Positions 23,967-33,204 are shown, counted from the first letter of the stretch. The stretch is 64,000 nucleotides of DNA from Pyrinomonadaceae bacterium (GCA_028284415.1 JANQRU010000004.1:1302001-1366000); one strand, 5' to 3'. Notes: generated by a model from the letters alone, not told the origin. A program made the numbers and translations.

Positions 23967-25544
23967 ATGCAAAACGCTCAAGAGACTAAAACTAAATTAA
24001 ACATATCGAATATTTTTACGGACGAACTGCCCGGTGATGAGGAAAAGCGGAATTTTACGCGTCAGGTTTATAAATCGGCTTATTCCGAAGTTTTGCCGAA
24101 GAAACCTAAAAATCCTGAGATGGTTCATTTTAATGAGGATTTGGCGGATGAACTTAATTTGGAAAATGTTGACTCAGAAAAGATTTTGTCTTTGTTGAGC
24201 GGGCAGGAAAATTTTGAAGGTTTTACGCCGTATGCGATGTGTTATGGTGGGCATCAGTTTGGCAATTGGGCTGGTCAGCTTGGCGATGGACGGGCGATAA
24301 ATATTGCTGAGGTATTGGATAAAAATGGCGTTGTGCAGACTTTGCAGTTAAAAGGTGCGGGCGAAACGCCTTATTCGCGACATGCTGATGGATTGGCGGT
24401 TTTGCGTTCTTCGATACGTGAATATTTGTGCAGCGAAGCGATGTTTCATTTGGGAGTTCCGACGACTCGGGCGTTATCTTTGGCGTTGACGGGCGACCTT
24501 GTTCGGCGGGACATAATGTATGACGGCAATCCCGAAATGGAAAAAGGTGCGATCGTTTGCCGTGTGGCTCCCTCGTTTTTGCGTTTTGGAAATTATCAAA
24601 TTTTTCCCGTCAGAGATGATATTGAAAATTTAAGAGTTTTGACAGACTTTACGATTAGGGAATATTTTCCACATTTGGGCGAGCCGTCGAAGGAAACGTA
24701 TTTTGAGTTTTTGAAAGAAGTTAAAGAAAGCACTTTAGAATTGATGCTCGAATGGGAACGAGTCGGGTTTGTGCACGGCGTGATGAATACGGATAATCTT
24801 TCGATCCTGGGTTTGACAATTGATTACGGTCCATACGGTTGGCTTGAACCTTACGACCCGAATTGGACACCGAACACGACCGATCGCCAATTTAAGCGTT
24901 ACCGTTTCGGCAATCAATCAATGATTGCTTTGTGGAATTTGGTACAGCTTGCAAACGCACTTTATCCTCTAATCGAAGATGCGGAAGGTTTGGAAGAAAT
25001 GCTTAAGGAATACCAACCTGAATATGCAAAGCGTCAACTCGAAATGACTGCCGAAAAACTCGGGGTTTCGAGCGAAGATGAAGCGTTTGAGAAATTAGCA
25101 TTCGACCTCGCTGAAAATATGTATAAAAGCGAAATTGATATGACGCTTTTTTATCGTAACTTGAACAAATTCAATGCTGAAAATCCGTTGGAGTTTCTGC
25201 CGATTTTGGAAGATACGAGCTATTCCGAAAACTTCAAACAATTTGAAGATGTTTGGATAGATTGGCTGGAAAGATACGCCAAACAAATCAAATCTGAAAA
25301 CAAAGATTCCGCCGAACGAATTGCTTCAATGAATGCCGTCAATCCAAAATACGTCCTCCGAAATTATATGGCACAGCTTGCGATTGATAAGGCGGACGAA
25401 GGTGATTACAGTTTGGTTGAAGAGCTTTATGAATTACTCAAAAATCCTTACGACGAACAACCCGAAATGGAAAAATGGTTTGTAAAACGTCCTGATTGGG
25501 CAAAAAATCGAGTTGGTTGCTCGATGCTATCTTGCAGTTCTTAA
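23967..25544 (+). CDS. selO: SelO-type protein adenylyltransferase (pseudokinase)
   Basis: The 525-residue protein has the SelO signature from GFTPYAMCYGGHQFGNWAGQLGDGRA through LKGAGETPYSRHADGLAVLR, then MNTDNLSILGLTIDYGPYGWLE and RYRFGNQSMIALWNL. SelO flips ATP in its pocket and transfers AMP to Ser, Thr or Tyr of target proteins, with a role in redox stress in E. coli. The C-terminal redox motif is C-S-M-L-S-C-S-S; the Cys at 523 is at the position of selenocysteine in eukaryotic SelO. The ATG at 23967 has no obvious strong RBS. It is monocistronic. Confidence 0.93.
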   Translation: MQNAQETKTKLNISNIFTDELPGDEEKRNFTRQVYKSAYSEVLPKKPKNPEMVHFNEDLADELNLENVDSEKILSLLSGQENFEGFTPYAMCYGGHQFGNWAGQLGDGRAINIAEVLDKNGVVQTLQLKGAGETPYSRHADGLAVLRSSIREYLCSEAMFHLGVPTTRALSLALTGDLVRRDIMYDGNPEMEKGAIVCRVAPSFLRFGNYQIFPVRDDIENLRVLTDFTIREYFPHLGEPSKETYFEFLKEVKESTLELMLEWERVGFVHGVMNTDNLSILGLTIDYGPYGWLEPYDPNWTPNTTDRQFKRYRFGNQSMIALWNLVQLANALYPLIEDAEGLEEMLKEYQPEYAKRQLEMTAEKLGVSSEDEAFEKLAFDLAENMYKSEIDMTLFYRNLNKFNAENPLEFLPILEDTSYSENFKQFEDVWIDWLERYAKQIKSENKDSAERIASMNAVNPKYVLRNYMAQLAIDKADEGDYSLVEELYELLKNPYDEQPEMEKWFVKRPDWAKNRVGCSMLSCSS

Positions 25545-25636
25545 AGTTTGAACTCTGAACGTGTTTTACAAACTATTTCATTTCAACTAAACCTTCCAAA
25601 AGGAACTTCTCTGCGAAAACTCTCGTAAGGAAGCTA

Positions 25637-26308
25637 ATGGAATACACAACCCCGAACCTTATAAATATCGTTATTCACGTCTTTGCCGGAACGGTTGGAT
25701 TGATAATCGGTTTTGTTTTGCTGGCTAGAAAGAAGGGTGATTCCACTCATCGAAAATGGGGGAAGATATATGCTTTCTTTGTTTTTGTCGTCTGTTTGTC
25801 CGCCGCTATCGGTGTCACGGCTTTTCGCTTTCTCCCGTTGTTTGCTGTCTTAACGGTCTTAGTTTTTTATCAATTAATTAGCGGTTGGCGTGTGATTTAC
25901 ACAAAAGGTTCGGGACCAAAGCTGATTGATGGAATCATCACATTTATCGGTATTTTTGCCACAGTTGCACTTGTCCCGATTTTATTTGCAAATGCAGAAT
26001 TAGCTAACCCAAGCGTTTTATATTCCTCGCTTGGAGCATTAATAACGATCTTGTTTTATGACGTAGTTCGCTGGGTTTTTCCCAAAAATTGGCACAAAAC
26101 TCTGTGGAAATATGAACACGTCTATAAACTTGTCGCTACGCTTTTCGGAATGGTTTCTGCCTTTGTCGGAAACGTTGTTCGCTTCGGACAGCCTTACTCG
26201 CAAATCTTGCCGTCAATAATCGGTATTCTCATTATTTTGGGATTTTTCGTGAAAATTTATCGAGGTCAAAACAAAGATTTACCTCAAATGTTGGAAGAGA
26301 AAATTTGA
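25637..26308 (+). CDS. DUF2306-like membrane protein
   Basis: The 223-residue protein has about six to seven transmembrane helices. The first contains VIHVFAGTVGLIIGFVLLARKKG, followed by THRKWGKIYAFF, features of the DUF2306 group. A conserved H-x-x-L-W-K-Y-E-H-V segment lies near residue 150. The His residues are suggestive of heme or metal binding, which is inference. An AAGGAAG site is at 25628-25634. Its stop lies in a 19-bp hairpin that also ends the convergent gene. Function is unknown. Confidence 0.75.
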   Translation: MEYTTPNLINIVIHVFAGTVGLIIGFVLLARKKGDSTHRKWGKIYAFFVFVVCLSAAIGVTAFRFLPLFAVLTVLVFYQLISGWRVIYTKGSGPKLIDGIITFIGIFATVALVPILFANAELANPSVLYSSLGALITILFYDVVRWVFPKNWHKTLWKYEHVYKLVATLFGMVSAFVGNVVRFGQPYSQILPSIIGILIILGFFVKIYRGQNKDLPQMLEEKI

Positions 26309-26346
26309 GTGCAACAATTTCAGAATCAAATTGTTGCACTCAAATT
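26302..26346. terminator. 19-bp hairpin at convergent gene ends
   Basis: AATTTGAGTGCAACAATTT (26302-26320) is the exact complement of 26328-26346, with a 7-nt loop. It lies between two convergent genes. No long T run follows on either side, so it may be a terminator of a non-classical kind. Confidence 0.6.
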
Positions 26347-26356
26347 CAAATGATTA

Positions 26357-27580
26357 TCAATAAGAACAAAAACTCATTGGTACAACTATCGTTTGTGTCG
26401 AGGTTGTCAGAGTCATCAAATATTTCGTCTGTTTTGAGATCGGATTATAGACGTAGATTTTTTGTCCTTTTGAGTAAAGCGTCGTTGTTCCGTTGCGTTT
26501 GGTGTATTCGCTTTTTATGCCGTTTGGCGACGTGCGGAAATAAAGCGAATGTTTGCAAGGGATCATATATGCGTGAGTTTCGGGTTTTACGAATCTTTCT
26601 CTATCGAGTTTTGCCCAATCTGCTCCAGTGTAAATCACTTTGAATGAGCCTTCCGCAACTTTCGGTTTGCGTTCGTCGCGAATCGTTAAGTTGTATAGGT
26701 AAACGTCAACCTTTATATCAAGCGTTCCACCCGAACGGTTTTTGAGCAAAACTTCCTTCATATAAAATGCGTAAAATCCGCCTTTTCCGTAAACATTTAT
26801 CGGCTGTGCAGTCATAACCTTGTTTGTATAATATGTGTCGGGAACAAGAGAATCAGGGCTGACTTCAATCCACTTAAACATAACTTTTCCATTTGCCGAA
26901 ATTACGAATTGGAGTTTGTTGCTCGTCGTCGCCAACCAACGTCTGTCCTTTGTTGCTTTTGCCTCTTTGACAGCAAGATTCTGAACTGAATTCGGTAAAA
27001 ACAAATGATAGCTAAAAGGCGTTTCGGCTTTAACATTGCTCACAAAATTTGGCGAACCGCTTCCGTATTTGTAATTTCCGAAGCGAATTTTGCCGACATT
27101 TGCTTGATGCACGGGATTTGGAGTTCCGTTATCTTTGTGAGACTTCCAAATCTTCGCCTGCGATTCTTCCCATTCGCGTCGCATTGCATCTTGTCTTGCC
27201 TTTATCTGTGCCGCCATCGGATTATCCGAAGTGTTTGTCGAGGCTCGACGAGGTTGCGGAGTCGGAGTTGGCATTGTCGGATTTTGCCCTGTGTTCATTT
27301 TGAGCATCATTTCAAACGAATTGATGCGGTTTTGATACGTAGCGATTTTTACTGCATCCGAAGTTTCGCTTTTGAACTTAGCAAAATAATTTTTAGCTTT
27401 GGTGAGATTCCGCTTGTATTGGTCAACAAAGACAGGTTTTTTCCAATTGGCTTTTTTATTCATAACGCTCAATTGTTTTAAGGCGTAATTCAAACCCGTT
27501 TCATTTCTGCTTTGTGCAAAAGTGCTGAAATTTGCGATAAGTAGAATACTAAGAAAGAGTGCAATTTTATTAAATTTCAT
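26357..27580 (-). CDS. Secreted protein of unknown function with Pro/Thr-rich linker
   Basis: The 407-residue product starts with a signal peptide ending FA-Q (about residue 22). Residues 25-100 are Lys-rich helices, followed by a Pro/Thr linker (NPTMPTPTPQPRRAST). A large domain (about 175-400) has many beta strands and aromatic residues, with GKIRFGNYKYGSGSPNFV and FSYHLFLPNSVQNLAV. I recognise no family. Cys residues near the end (PCKHSLYFR) are few. The RBS GAGGAAAC is good. Probably periplasmic or outer surface. Secreted orphans of this kind are common in this genome. Confidence 0.75.
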   Translation of the reverse strand: MKFNKIALFLSILLIANFSTFAQSRNETGLNYALKQLSVMNKKANWKKPVFVDQYKRNLTKAKNYFAKFKSETSDAVKIATYQNRINSFEMMLKMNTGQNPTMPTPTPQPRRASTNTSDNPMAAQIKARQDAMRREWEESQAKIWKSHKDNGTPNPVHQANVGKIRFGNYKYGSGSPNFVSNVKAETPFSYHLFLPNSVQNLAVKEAKATKDRRWLATTSNKLQFVISANGKVMFKWIEVSPDSLVPDTYYTNKVMTAQPINVYGKGGFYAFYMKEVLLKNRSGGTLDIKVDVYLYNLTIRDERKPKVAEGSFKVIYTGADWAKLDRERFVKPETHAYMIPCKHSLYFRTSPNGIKSEYTKRNGTTTLYSKGQKIYVYNPISKQTKYLMTLTTSTQTIVVPMSFCSY

Positions 27581-27692
27581 TTTCCTGTTTCCTCAAAAAA
27601 TAATTGATTTCTGATTTCAGAACGCAGGAAAGTAAAAAGACTTGCAGTTTTGATGTTGGGAGAACTGTTAATCGAATTGATACAATTAATCT

Positions 27693-28604
27693 ATGAGTGA
27701 AAAATGGACGGAAGAGAATATCTCAAATCAAGAGGGAAAAGTTGCGATCGTAACGGGTTCTAATACAGGAATCGGTTTTGATACGGCAAGAATGTTGGCG
27801 GAAAATGATGCGAAGGTAATTTTAGCGGTTCGCACAGTTTCAAAAGGAGAAGATGCGGCAGAGAAAATTCGTAAAAAATATGCGGATGCAGATTTGCATA
27901 CATTGGAACTGGATTTATCGGATTTAGAATCGGTTAAAAATTTTGCGGAGCATTTTGAGCAGGAATTTTCTGAGCTTCATTTGTTAATAAACAATGCGGG
28001 CGTAATGATTCCGCCTTACACAAAAACAAAAGACGGGTTTGAACTGCAATTTGGAACAAATCATCTGGGACATTTTGCACTAACTGCCCATCTTCTAGAT
28101 GTTTTGAAAAACACTGAAGAATCAAGAGTTGTAAATGTAGCAAGCCTCGCACACAATCGCGGCGGACTTGATTTTGATGACTTAAATTGGGAAAACCGTA
28201 GCTATTCGCCTTGGCGTGCATATTCAGACAGTAAAATTGCTAATCTCTATTTCACATACGAATTACAACGAAAATTCGAGGAACATAATTACAATTCAAT
28301 TTCGGTCGCCGCCCATCCCGGCGGAACAAGCACCGATCTTACCCGACACAGCTATTTGATGGGAATATTCGGAAACATTTTAGGGCAATCAACCGCAATG
28401 GGAGCTTTGCCAACGGTTCGTGCGGCGGTTGGCGAAGACATAAATGGTAGCGATTATATAGGTCCTGACGGATTTGGTGAGTTTTACGGGTATCCTATAA
28501 AAGTTGATTCAAACAAACCTTCCAAAGATGAAATGATCGCCAAAAGACTCTGGCAAGTTTCGGAAGAAATGACGGGTGTTGAGTTTGATTTTGGCGGAAA
28601 ATAA
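27693..28604 (+). CDS. Short-chain dehydrogenase/reductase (retinol dehydrogenase-like)
   Basis: The 303-residue protein has the SDR cofactor motif TGSNTGIG near residue 26, NNAGVM near 105, and the catalytic triad with S (VASLAHNRG), Y and K (YSDSKIAN, that is YxxxK-like). The LQFGTNHLGHFALT segment marks the retinol dehydrogenase-like subgroup. Such enzymes reduce or oxidise alcohols and ketones with NAD(P)H; the substrate is unknown. A strong terminator follows at 28631. Length agrees with the group. Confidence 0.88.
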   Translation: MSEKWTEENISNQEGKVAIVTGSNTGIGFDTARMLAENDAKVILAVRTVSKGEDAAEKIRKKYADADLHTLELDLSDLESVKNFAEHFEQEFSELHLLINNAGVMIPPYTKTKDGFELQFGTNHLGHFALTAHLLDVLKNTEESRVVNVASLAHNRGGLDFDDLNWENRSYSPWRAYSDSKIANLYFTYELQRKFEEHNYNSISVAAHPGGTSTDLTRHSYLMGIFGNILGQSTAMGALPTVRAAVGEDINGSDYIGPDGFGEFYGYPIKVDSNKPSKDEMIAKRLWQVSEEMTGVEFDFGGK

Positions 28605-28630
28605 AAAACTGTAGCTGAATAAAATGAAAG

Positions 28631-28656
28631 AAGGTCTGAAAATTAAATCAGACCTT
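28631..28656. terminator. Bidirectional hairpin terminator
   Basis: AAGGTCTGA (28631-28639) pairs with TCAGACCTT (28648-28656), with A-rich sequence before and T-rich after. It overlaps the stop codon of the minus-strand gene at 28648. Confidence 0.85.
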
Positions 28657-29262
28657 TTTCTTTCTTTTGGGAAACAGATTATGTTTGAAAATAATATTTC
28701 CAATGTCACGCCTTCGTTCCAAAACTGTTTTGTAAATCCACGTATAATGGTCGGTCGCCCAAAAATCCATTATTTGTTTGGTTTTTAATTCGCCCAAAAA
28801 TTCTTGAGTTCCACGATATTCCAGATAAATTACGAGTAGATGAGCATATGTACCTCTCTCTGATCTTGAACCTTTAGGAAAACCTGTCGGAACTTTTGGA
28901 AACATAATTTGAAGCTCTTTTATAGCTTCATTTGTTTGTTTGTTTCTTTCGTCAGTCAAAAATCTATGTGCTTGTTCATGAATAAATGTCGCAAGTAGTA
29001 ATTCATCATCTTTGAGGTGGCGTGTACTTAAGGTCAGGATTGGATGGCTGTGTGGAATAGCCTTTTCGTCAATGATTATCTCTCTTGTAAATATCCATCT
29101 TGAATCACTTAAATTATAAGTCTTGATCAATCTCAATAATTGATTTTTTGTTTTTCGTTCTTGATCAGTATTATTTTTGAAAGTGATTTTGAAATCCTCT
29201 TGAGCATAAACTGCAACACTTAAAAGTGTAAAAACTAAGACTAAAATGAAACCCTTTTTCAT
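28648..29262 (-). CDS. Secreted HExxH putative metallopeptidase
   Basis: The product from ATG 29262 has 204 residues and a signal peptide ending YA-Q (residue 20). A zinc-protease-type motif HEQAH is at 95-99 (FIHEQAHRFL), and YAHLLVIYLEYRG follows. HExxH alone does not prove protease activity, and no recognised family beyond the motif is seen. The start at 29262 has a GGAGA site and gives a proper signal peptide; the frame opens further upstream to 29322 without support. The C-terminus is basic (PKRKKKV). It is one of several secreted HExxH proteins in the window. Confidence 0.7.
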   Translation of the reverse strand: MKKGFILVLVFTLLSVAVYAQEDFKITFKNNTDQERKTKNQLLRLIKTYNLSDSRWIFTREIIIDEKAIPHSHPILTLSTRHLKDDELLLATFIHEQAHRFLTDERNKQTNEAIKELQIMFPKVPTGFPKGSRSERGTYAHLLVIYLEYRGTQEFLGELKTKQIMDFWATDHYTWIYKTVLERRRDIGNIIFKHNLFPKRKKKV

Positions 29263-29334
29263 AAACTTTCTCCGGTAAAGCGAATTTAGAAATTTCACGA
29301 CAGGAGACAAAAAAGGTTTCATTTGAAAAGGGTT

Positions 29335-30456
29335 TTATTTAATTTCCTCCATTTGAGCGACAAATCCCCACCCGAATCTCTGATTTGTTACGGCAAAAAT
29401 TAATTCATTGTCGCCTTTTTTCAAATCCAAATAAACGCTGTCATTTCCGAGTTTTACAAAACCCATATATTGTGGATAGCGGCTTTCCCAACCATTTATG
29501 CCTGAAAAAATCGGCTTGCCGTTCAAGAAAATTGTTACATCATCCGAATAGCCGAATTTGAGTAGTGCCATTTTTGCTTTGTCAGTTTTGATATTTGTTT
29601 TGGCAAAAGCAGTCCAACGTCCGCGAACTGGTTTGAACGCACGGTTTAAATTCACCAAACCTGATTCTTCTGCCGTAACTGATTTCCAACCGCTTAAACT
29701 TGGAAGACTTGTTACCGCACCTTCTTTTTTCTCTAAAGGATTGGCAACTTGCCAGTTTTCGATTGTTCCTGTTGGTGGGGATTTTCGTTTTGCAGAAGGT
29801 TTTGATGAAGGCTTAGTTTTAATGGAAACATTTGAAAAAGCTGCTGACCAAGCCTCGGATTTTCTATCAAAAACACGACTCCAAAATCCAACCGTCCCTT
29901 TTTCACGCGTTCCACGCATACGTGCAACTTCCAAGGTTGGTTTTTCGGCTTTGTTTATATAAATTTTCAAACCACCGTTTTGAACTTCGACTTTTACATG
30001 AGTCCACTTGTTTCTTGGAATATCAATCGCTTTTGTAAACTCTGGATAGAGTTGCCAAGTAGAACTTCCATTGATTGCCGGAGCATATTGCAAAGCCTGA
30101 TAATTTCCCGATTGCCCCGCTCTCAGGTAAATATTTTCATAATTGCGAAAAGTTCCGCGTCGGAAAATCAAAGCAATGAATTGTGCTTCATCTAATGGTG
30201 CAACATCAAATTCGATCGTCCCTTCGGAAAACTCCACATCCGATTTCAAAATGTGCGAACCTTTCTTAACCATCAATGATTTTCTACCGAGAAGTTCGCC
30301 CATTTTTGCATGAGTGACACGATTTTCTTGGTCAACAAACCATTTGCCATTTGAGCCTTCAATATCAAATTTATTTGGCTTGGGCTGAGCATTTACAGAG
30401 AAACAAACTGCGGAAATAAAAACTAAAACGAACAGAAAACGAAAATAAAATTTCAT
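29335..30456 (-). CDS. Secreted protein with LamG-like (DUF1080-type) domain
   Basis: The 373-residue product has a signal peptide ending NA-Q (about residue 24). Residues 30-210 match a concanavalin-like jelly-roll: EGTIEFDVAPLDEAQFIALIFR, then NKWTHVKVEVQNGGLKIYIN and GTVGFWSRVFDRKSEAWSAAFSNVSIKT. Such domains occur in glycoside-binding proteins. After a basic Pro/Ser linker (KPSSKPSAKRKSPP) a second beta domain (290-373) has VTIFLNGKPIFSGINGWESRYPQ. It is probably surface-associated. Ligand unknown. It lies 72 bp upstream of the HExxH gene in the same direction, so they may be co-transcribed. Confidence 0.8.
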   Translation of the reverse strand: MKFYFRFLFVLVFISAVCFSVNAQPKPNKFDIEGSNGKWFVDQENRVTHAKMGELLGRKSLMVKKGSHILKSDVEFSEGTIEFDVAPLDEAQFIALIFRRGTFRNYENIYLRAGQSGNYQALQYAPAINGSSTWQLYPEFTKAIDIPRNKWTHVKVEVQNGGLKIYINKAEKPTLEVARMRGTREKGTVGFWSRVFDRKSEAWSAAFSNVSIKTKPSSKPSAKRKSPPTGTIENWQVANPLEKKEGAVTSLPSLSGWKSVTAEESGLVNLNRAFKPVRGRWTAFAKTNIKTDKAKMALLKFGYSDDVTIFLNGKPIFSGINGWESRYPQYMGFVKLGNDSVYLDLKKGDNELIFAVTNQRFGWGFVAQMEEIK

Positions 30457-30540
30457 AGAATAATTAAAACCTCTTGATAAAATTTGGAAAAAGAAATTTT
30501 AATCAATCTATGAAGTTTTGTATTGAACGTTCTTGCGGTT

Positions 30541-31353
30541 TTAGTATTCGCTCGGTGTGATTTTCATTAGTTTCTTAAAGTGTCGATTGAAATGACTTTG
30601 GTCAGCAAACCCTGTTGTTGTCGCGACTTCTGAAAGTGGCAAGCCTTTTCTAATTAGTTGCTTGGCTTTTGCAATTCGAACTTGTGTCTGGAAAGCGTGT
30701 GGAGGCATACCGATTTCTTGTGAGAAAACTCTGTTCATATGGAATGGGCTTAAACTAACAAGTTTTGAAAGCTTTTTGAGCGAAATGTTTTGGTCATAAT
30801 GCTCGATTATGTAGTCTCGGATTTTGTTTACTGCTTTGTGTTCTTTGCCAAAAATTTCTAAGTTTATTTTTTCTTGAGCATAACGATTAACGAGTTTCGT
30901 AAGCATTTTAAGCAATGAATTTTCTTTTTCAAGCGTTGAATCGTAATTTTTTGCTGAAAGATGCAAATTCAAGTAATCGCTGATAATTTCATCATCAAAA
31001 ATCATCGGATTTGGAAAAAAGGGAAGAGTTTTTTTTGAGTTTTCTGAATCTGTAAGAGTGTTTTTGATAACTTCGGGCTGAACATAGATCGAGCGAAACG
31101 AACAGCCTATTTCCGTACTATTTGAATGAACTTCGCCGGGATGAACAATGAATAGACTGATTTCGGGCGTGTTATGACTTGCTCCGCGATAGGTTAATTC
31201 GCCACCGCCATTCTCTATAAAGCAAAATTGATATTCTTCGTGCCAATGCTTCGGATATGGCTCTTTGACCGCAACTCCGCTACGAAATTCAATTCCATCA
31301 ATGTCATCGAGTCGCCAGACATCTATTTGTTCTTTTTTAATTTTTTTACCCAT
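30541..31353 (-). CDS. AraC-family transcriptional regulator
   Basis: The 270-residue protein has an N-terminal cupin effector domain (HWHEEYQFCFIENGGGELTYRG, IVHPGEVHS) and a C-terminal AraC HTH pair: IRDYIIEHYDQNISLKKLSKLV for the first, and AKQLIRKGLPLSEVATTTGFADQSHFNRHFKKLMKITPSEY for the second. AraC proteins are usually activators responding to small molecules. The target is unknown; the DUF1990 gene 54 bp upstream in the same direction is not an obvious partner. Length is normal. Confidence 0.9.
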   Translation of the reverse strand: MGKKIKKEQIDVWRLDDIDGIEFRSGVAVKEPYPKHWHEEYQFCFIENGGGELTYRGASHNTPEISLFIVHPGEVHSNSTEIGCSFRSIYVQPEVIKNTLTDSENSKKTLPFFPNPMIFDDEIISDYLNLHLSAKNYDSTLEKENSLLKMLTKLVNRYAQEKINLEIFGKEHKAVNKIRDYIIEHYDQNISLKKLSKLVSLSPFHMNRVFSQEIGMPPHAFQTQVRIAKAKQLIRKGLPLSEVATTTGFADQSHFNRHFKKLMKITPSEY

Positions 31354-31407
31354 AATTTTTAGGTGGATTTTAATAGTTTATACGAGCAAAAAACCAAAAA
31401 GTTAAGT

Positions 31408-31992
31408 TTAGTTAGAGTTAACAAATTTGAGCATTGCCTCAAAGGAATCTGCGGCAAAGCTTCTTTGTAAATACCCGACGTATGGAAAGGCAATTATGGC
31501 TAGAGGATTTTGTGGTTTTGCGAATGCATAAATTTGATAAAAAACTTCATCCGTTTTTTTATTCCATTCTATTAAAAATTGTTCTTCGCCTTTCTCCGAA
31601 TGTGCGGGAAGTGTGCCGAATGCGAAGCCCATTTTTTGAGTATTTTCTGTTTCTTCATCAATCAGATAAATAATTCGACAGGGATTCAGAGACCAAAATC
31701 CAAGATGGCTTATCATAGTCAAAACTATTTCCCCTTCTTTGATCGGCACATTTTCAGGTTTTACCTGCGTCCAATTAAGTGCATACATCTGCCACGAATG
31801 AATTGCCTCAACGGCATTTTGGAAAATTTTCTCGCCTGTTCCCAGCTTTTTGCGATGACGATTGATGGGAAAACCTTTAGGTGGTTCGTAGTTTTTTGTT
31901 GCACCAACATCTTTGTATGAAAAGGGTAAATCGGATTGATCTTTGATCAAATCCTCAATTTGCTTTTCAGTTGGTTTTGAAAGGAAAAACAT
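31408..31992 (-). CDS. DUF1990 protein
   Basis: The 194-residue protein begins MFFLSKPTEKQIEDLI and has GFPINRHRKKLGTGEKIFQNAVEAI and GEIVLTMISHLGFWSLNPCRIIYLID, the pattern of DUF1990. A second conserved stretch GFAFGTLPAHSEKGEEQFLIEW follows. The function of this family is unknown. The start at 31992 is one base from an 11-bp inverted repeat that covers an upstream ATG at 32028; neither has a good ribosome binding site. The family start MF favours 31992. It ends 54 bp before the AraC start. Confidence 0.75.
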   Translation of the reverse strand: MFFLSKPTEKQIEDLIKDQSDLPFSYKDVGATKNYEPPKGFPINRHRKKLGTGEKIFQNAVEAIHSWQMYALNWTQVKPENVPIKEGEIVLTMISHLGFWSLNPCRIIYLIDEETENTQKMGFAFGTLPAHSEKGEEQFLIEWNKKTDEVFYQIYAFAKPQNPLAIIAFPYVGYLQRSFAADSFEAMLKFVNSN

Positions 31993-32031
31993 AAAATGAT
32001 TATCACATAAGAGCCATGCAATAATCATTTT
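31993..32031 (-). terminator. 11-bp hairpin between HD-GYP and DUF1990 genes
   Basis: AAAATGATTAT (31993-32003) and ATAATCATTTT (32021-32031) form a perfect stem. On the minus strand it follows the HD-GYP gene and ends in TTTTATGTTTTT. It likely terminates that transcript, or is an operator of the DUF1990 gene. Confidence 0.5.
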
Positions 32032-32064
32032 TTAATAGATAAAGACTTATTTTTTATTTGAATT

Positions 32065-33204
32065 TTAATGAACCATTTCAAAGTATTGTGTTTTATGAAC
32101 CAACTCATCAACAATTGCTTGAAATGAGAATATTTCCTGCCTGTTTTTCATTGAACGCTCTTGCAAAATTTCCCAATCTTCTTTCGGAACACCTTTAAAA
32201 GCCTCAACTATTTCAGGGTCAAACTGTGCCCCTGCGTGTTTTTCCAGTTCTTTAGTAGCTTCCTCAATTGAACGTCCTTTACGATAAATCCTGTCGCTGA
32301 TCATTGCATCAAAAGCATCCACCACCGCAAAAATCCTTGCACAAATATCAATGTGCTCACCACGCAAATTACATGGATAACCTTTGCCATCCCAGCGTTC
32401 GTGATGCTGGGAAACAACCCTTGCAGCACCTTCTAAAAAAGGAATATCACGCAAAATTTGATAACCTTGAAGCGGATGAATTTTCATTTTTTCCCATTCT
32501 CTTTCGCTCAACTTTGCGGGTTTGCGGAGAATCATATCGGGAACACCGATCTTGCCTATGTCATGCAGCAAGGCTCCGAGTTCCAAGTCACGCATTCTTT
32601 CTTCTTCGAGTCCGACCTCATGTGCGAGACGAAGACTGAAAGTTACGACTCTTTCTGAATGTCCATGAGTTTCAAAATCTCTTGTTTCTAATGCTTGGAT
32701 TAAGGCTTTGAGCGTTGCCCGATAGGAATTTTCGACATCTTCCAAGGCATTATCAAGCTGTTTGGTTCTGCTTCTGACCAAACCTTCCAGTTTATTCTGA
32801 TATTGATCGCTTAAATTTTTTAATTCGTATTCCTGAAAGGCTTTTACGACAGTTTGTTCTATCTGCTGTAGTTCAAAAGGTTTGTGAATGTAGTCAAAAG
32901 CCCCCGCACGAAATGCTTCTAAAGCATCGTCAAAAGACTTCTCATTACTGATAAAAATTATTGCTGAGTTAGAAGAGAAGTTTTGGATAAAAGATAAAAA
33001 ATCTGTGCCTTTTATCTTTTGTGTATCGCAGTTAATAAAGATCACGGGAAAGCGTTTATCTTTGATTAATTCGGAAGCCTCGTTAACAAATTTAGCGGTT
33101 GCACAAGAATAATGTGGCTTCAGGAAATTCTTCAGAGTTTCCCGCGTGTTATCATCACGCTCAATAATCAGAATGGATTTAGAAATTTCTTCCAGAGTGG
33201 ACAT
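32065..33204 (-). CDS. HD-GYP domain protein with degenerate receiver domain
   Basis: Residues 10-125 form a response-regulator receiver fold and 165-345 an HD-GYP domain with H214-D215, HDIGKIGVPD and HHERWDGKGYP (267-277). HD-GYP domains hydrolyse cyclic di-GMP, and the conserved residues look intact. In the receiver, the place of the phospho-accepting Asp is N58 (FINCDTQKIKG), K108 is kept, and the acidic pair reads E15-R16 rather than two acids. D60 lies close by. Phosphorylation control is therefore doubtful. A coiled-coil linker (about 125-165) joins the domains. No histidine kinase is adjacent. Confidence 0.9.
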   Translation of the reverse strand: MSTLEEISKSILIIERDDNTRETLKNFLKPHYSCATAKFVNEASELIKDKRFPVIFINCDTQKIKGTDFLSFIQNFSSNSAIIFISNEKSFDDALEAFRAGAFDYIHKPFELQQIEQTVVKAFQEYELKNLSDQYQNKLEGLVRSRTKQLDNALEDVENSYRATLKALIQALETRDFETHGHSERVVTFSLRLAHEVGLEEERMRDLELGALLHDIGKIGVPDMILRKPAKLSEREWEKMKIHPLQGYQILRDIPFLEGAARVVSQHHERWDGKGYPCNLRGEHIDICARIFAVVDAFDAMISDRIYRKGRSIEEATKELEKHAGAQFDPEIVEAFKGVPKEDWEILQERSMKNRQEIFSFQAIVDELVHKTQYFEMVH

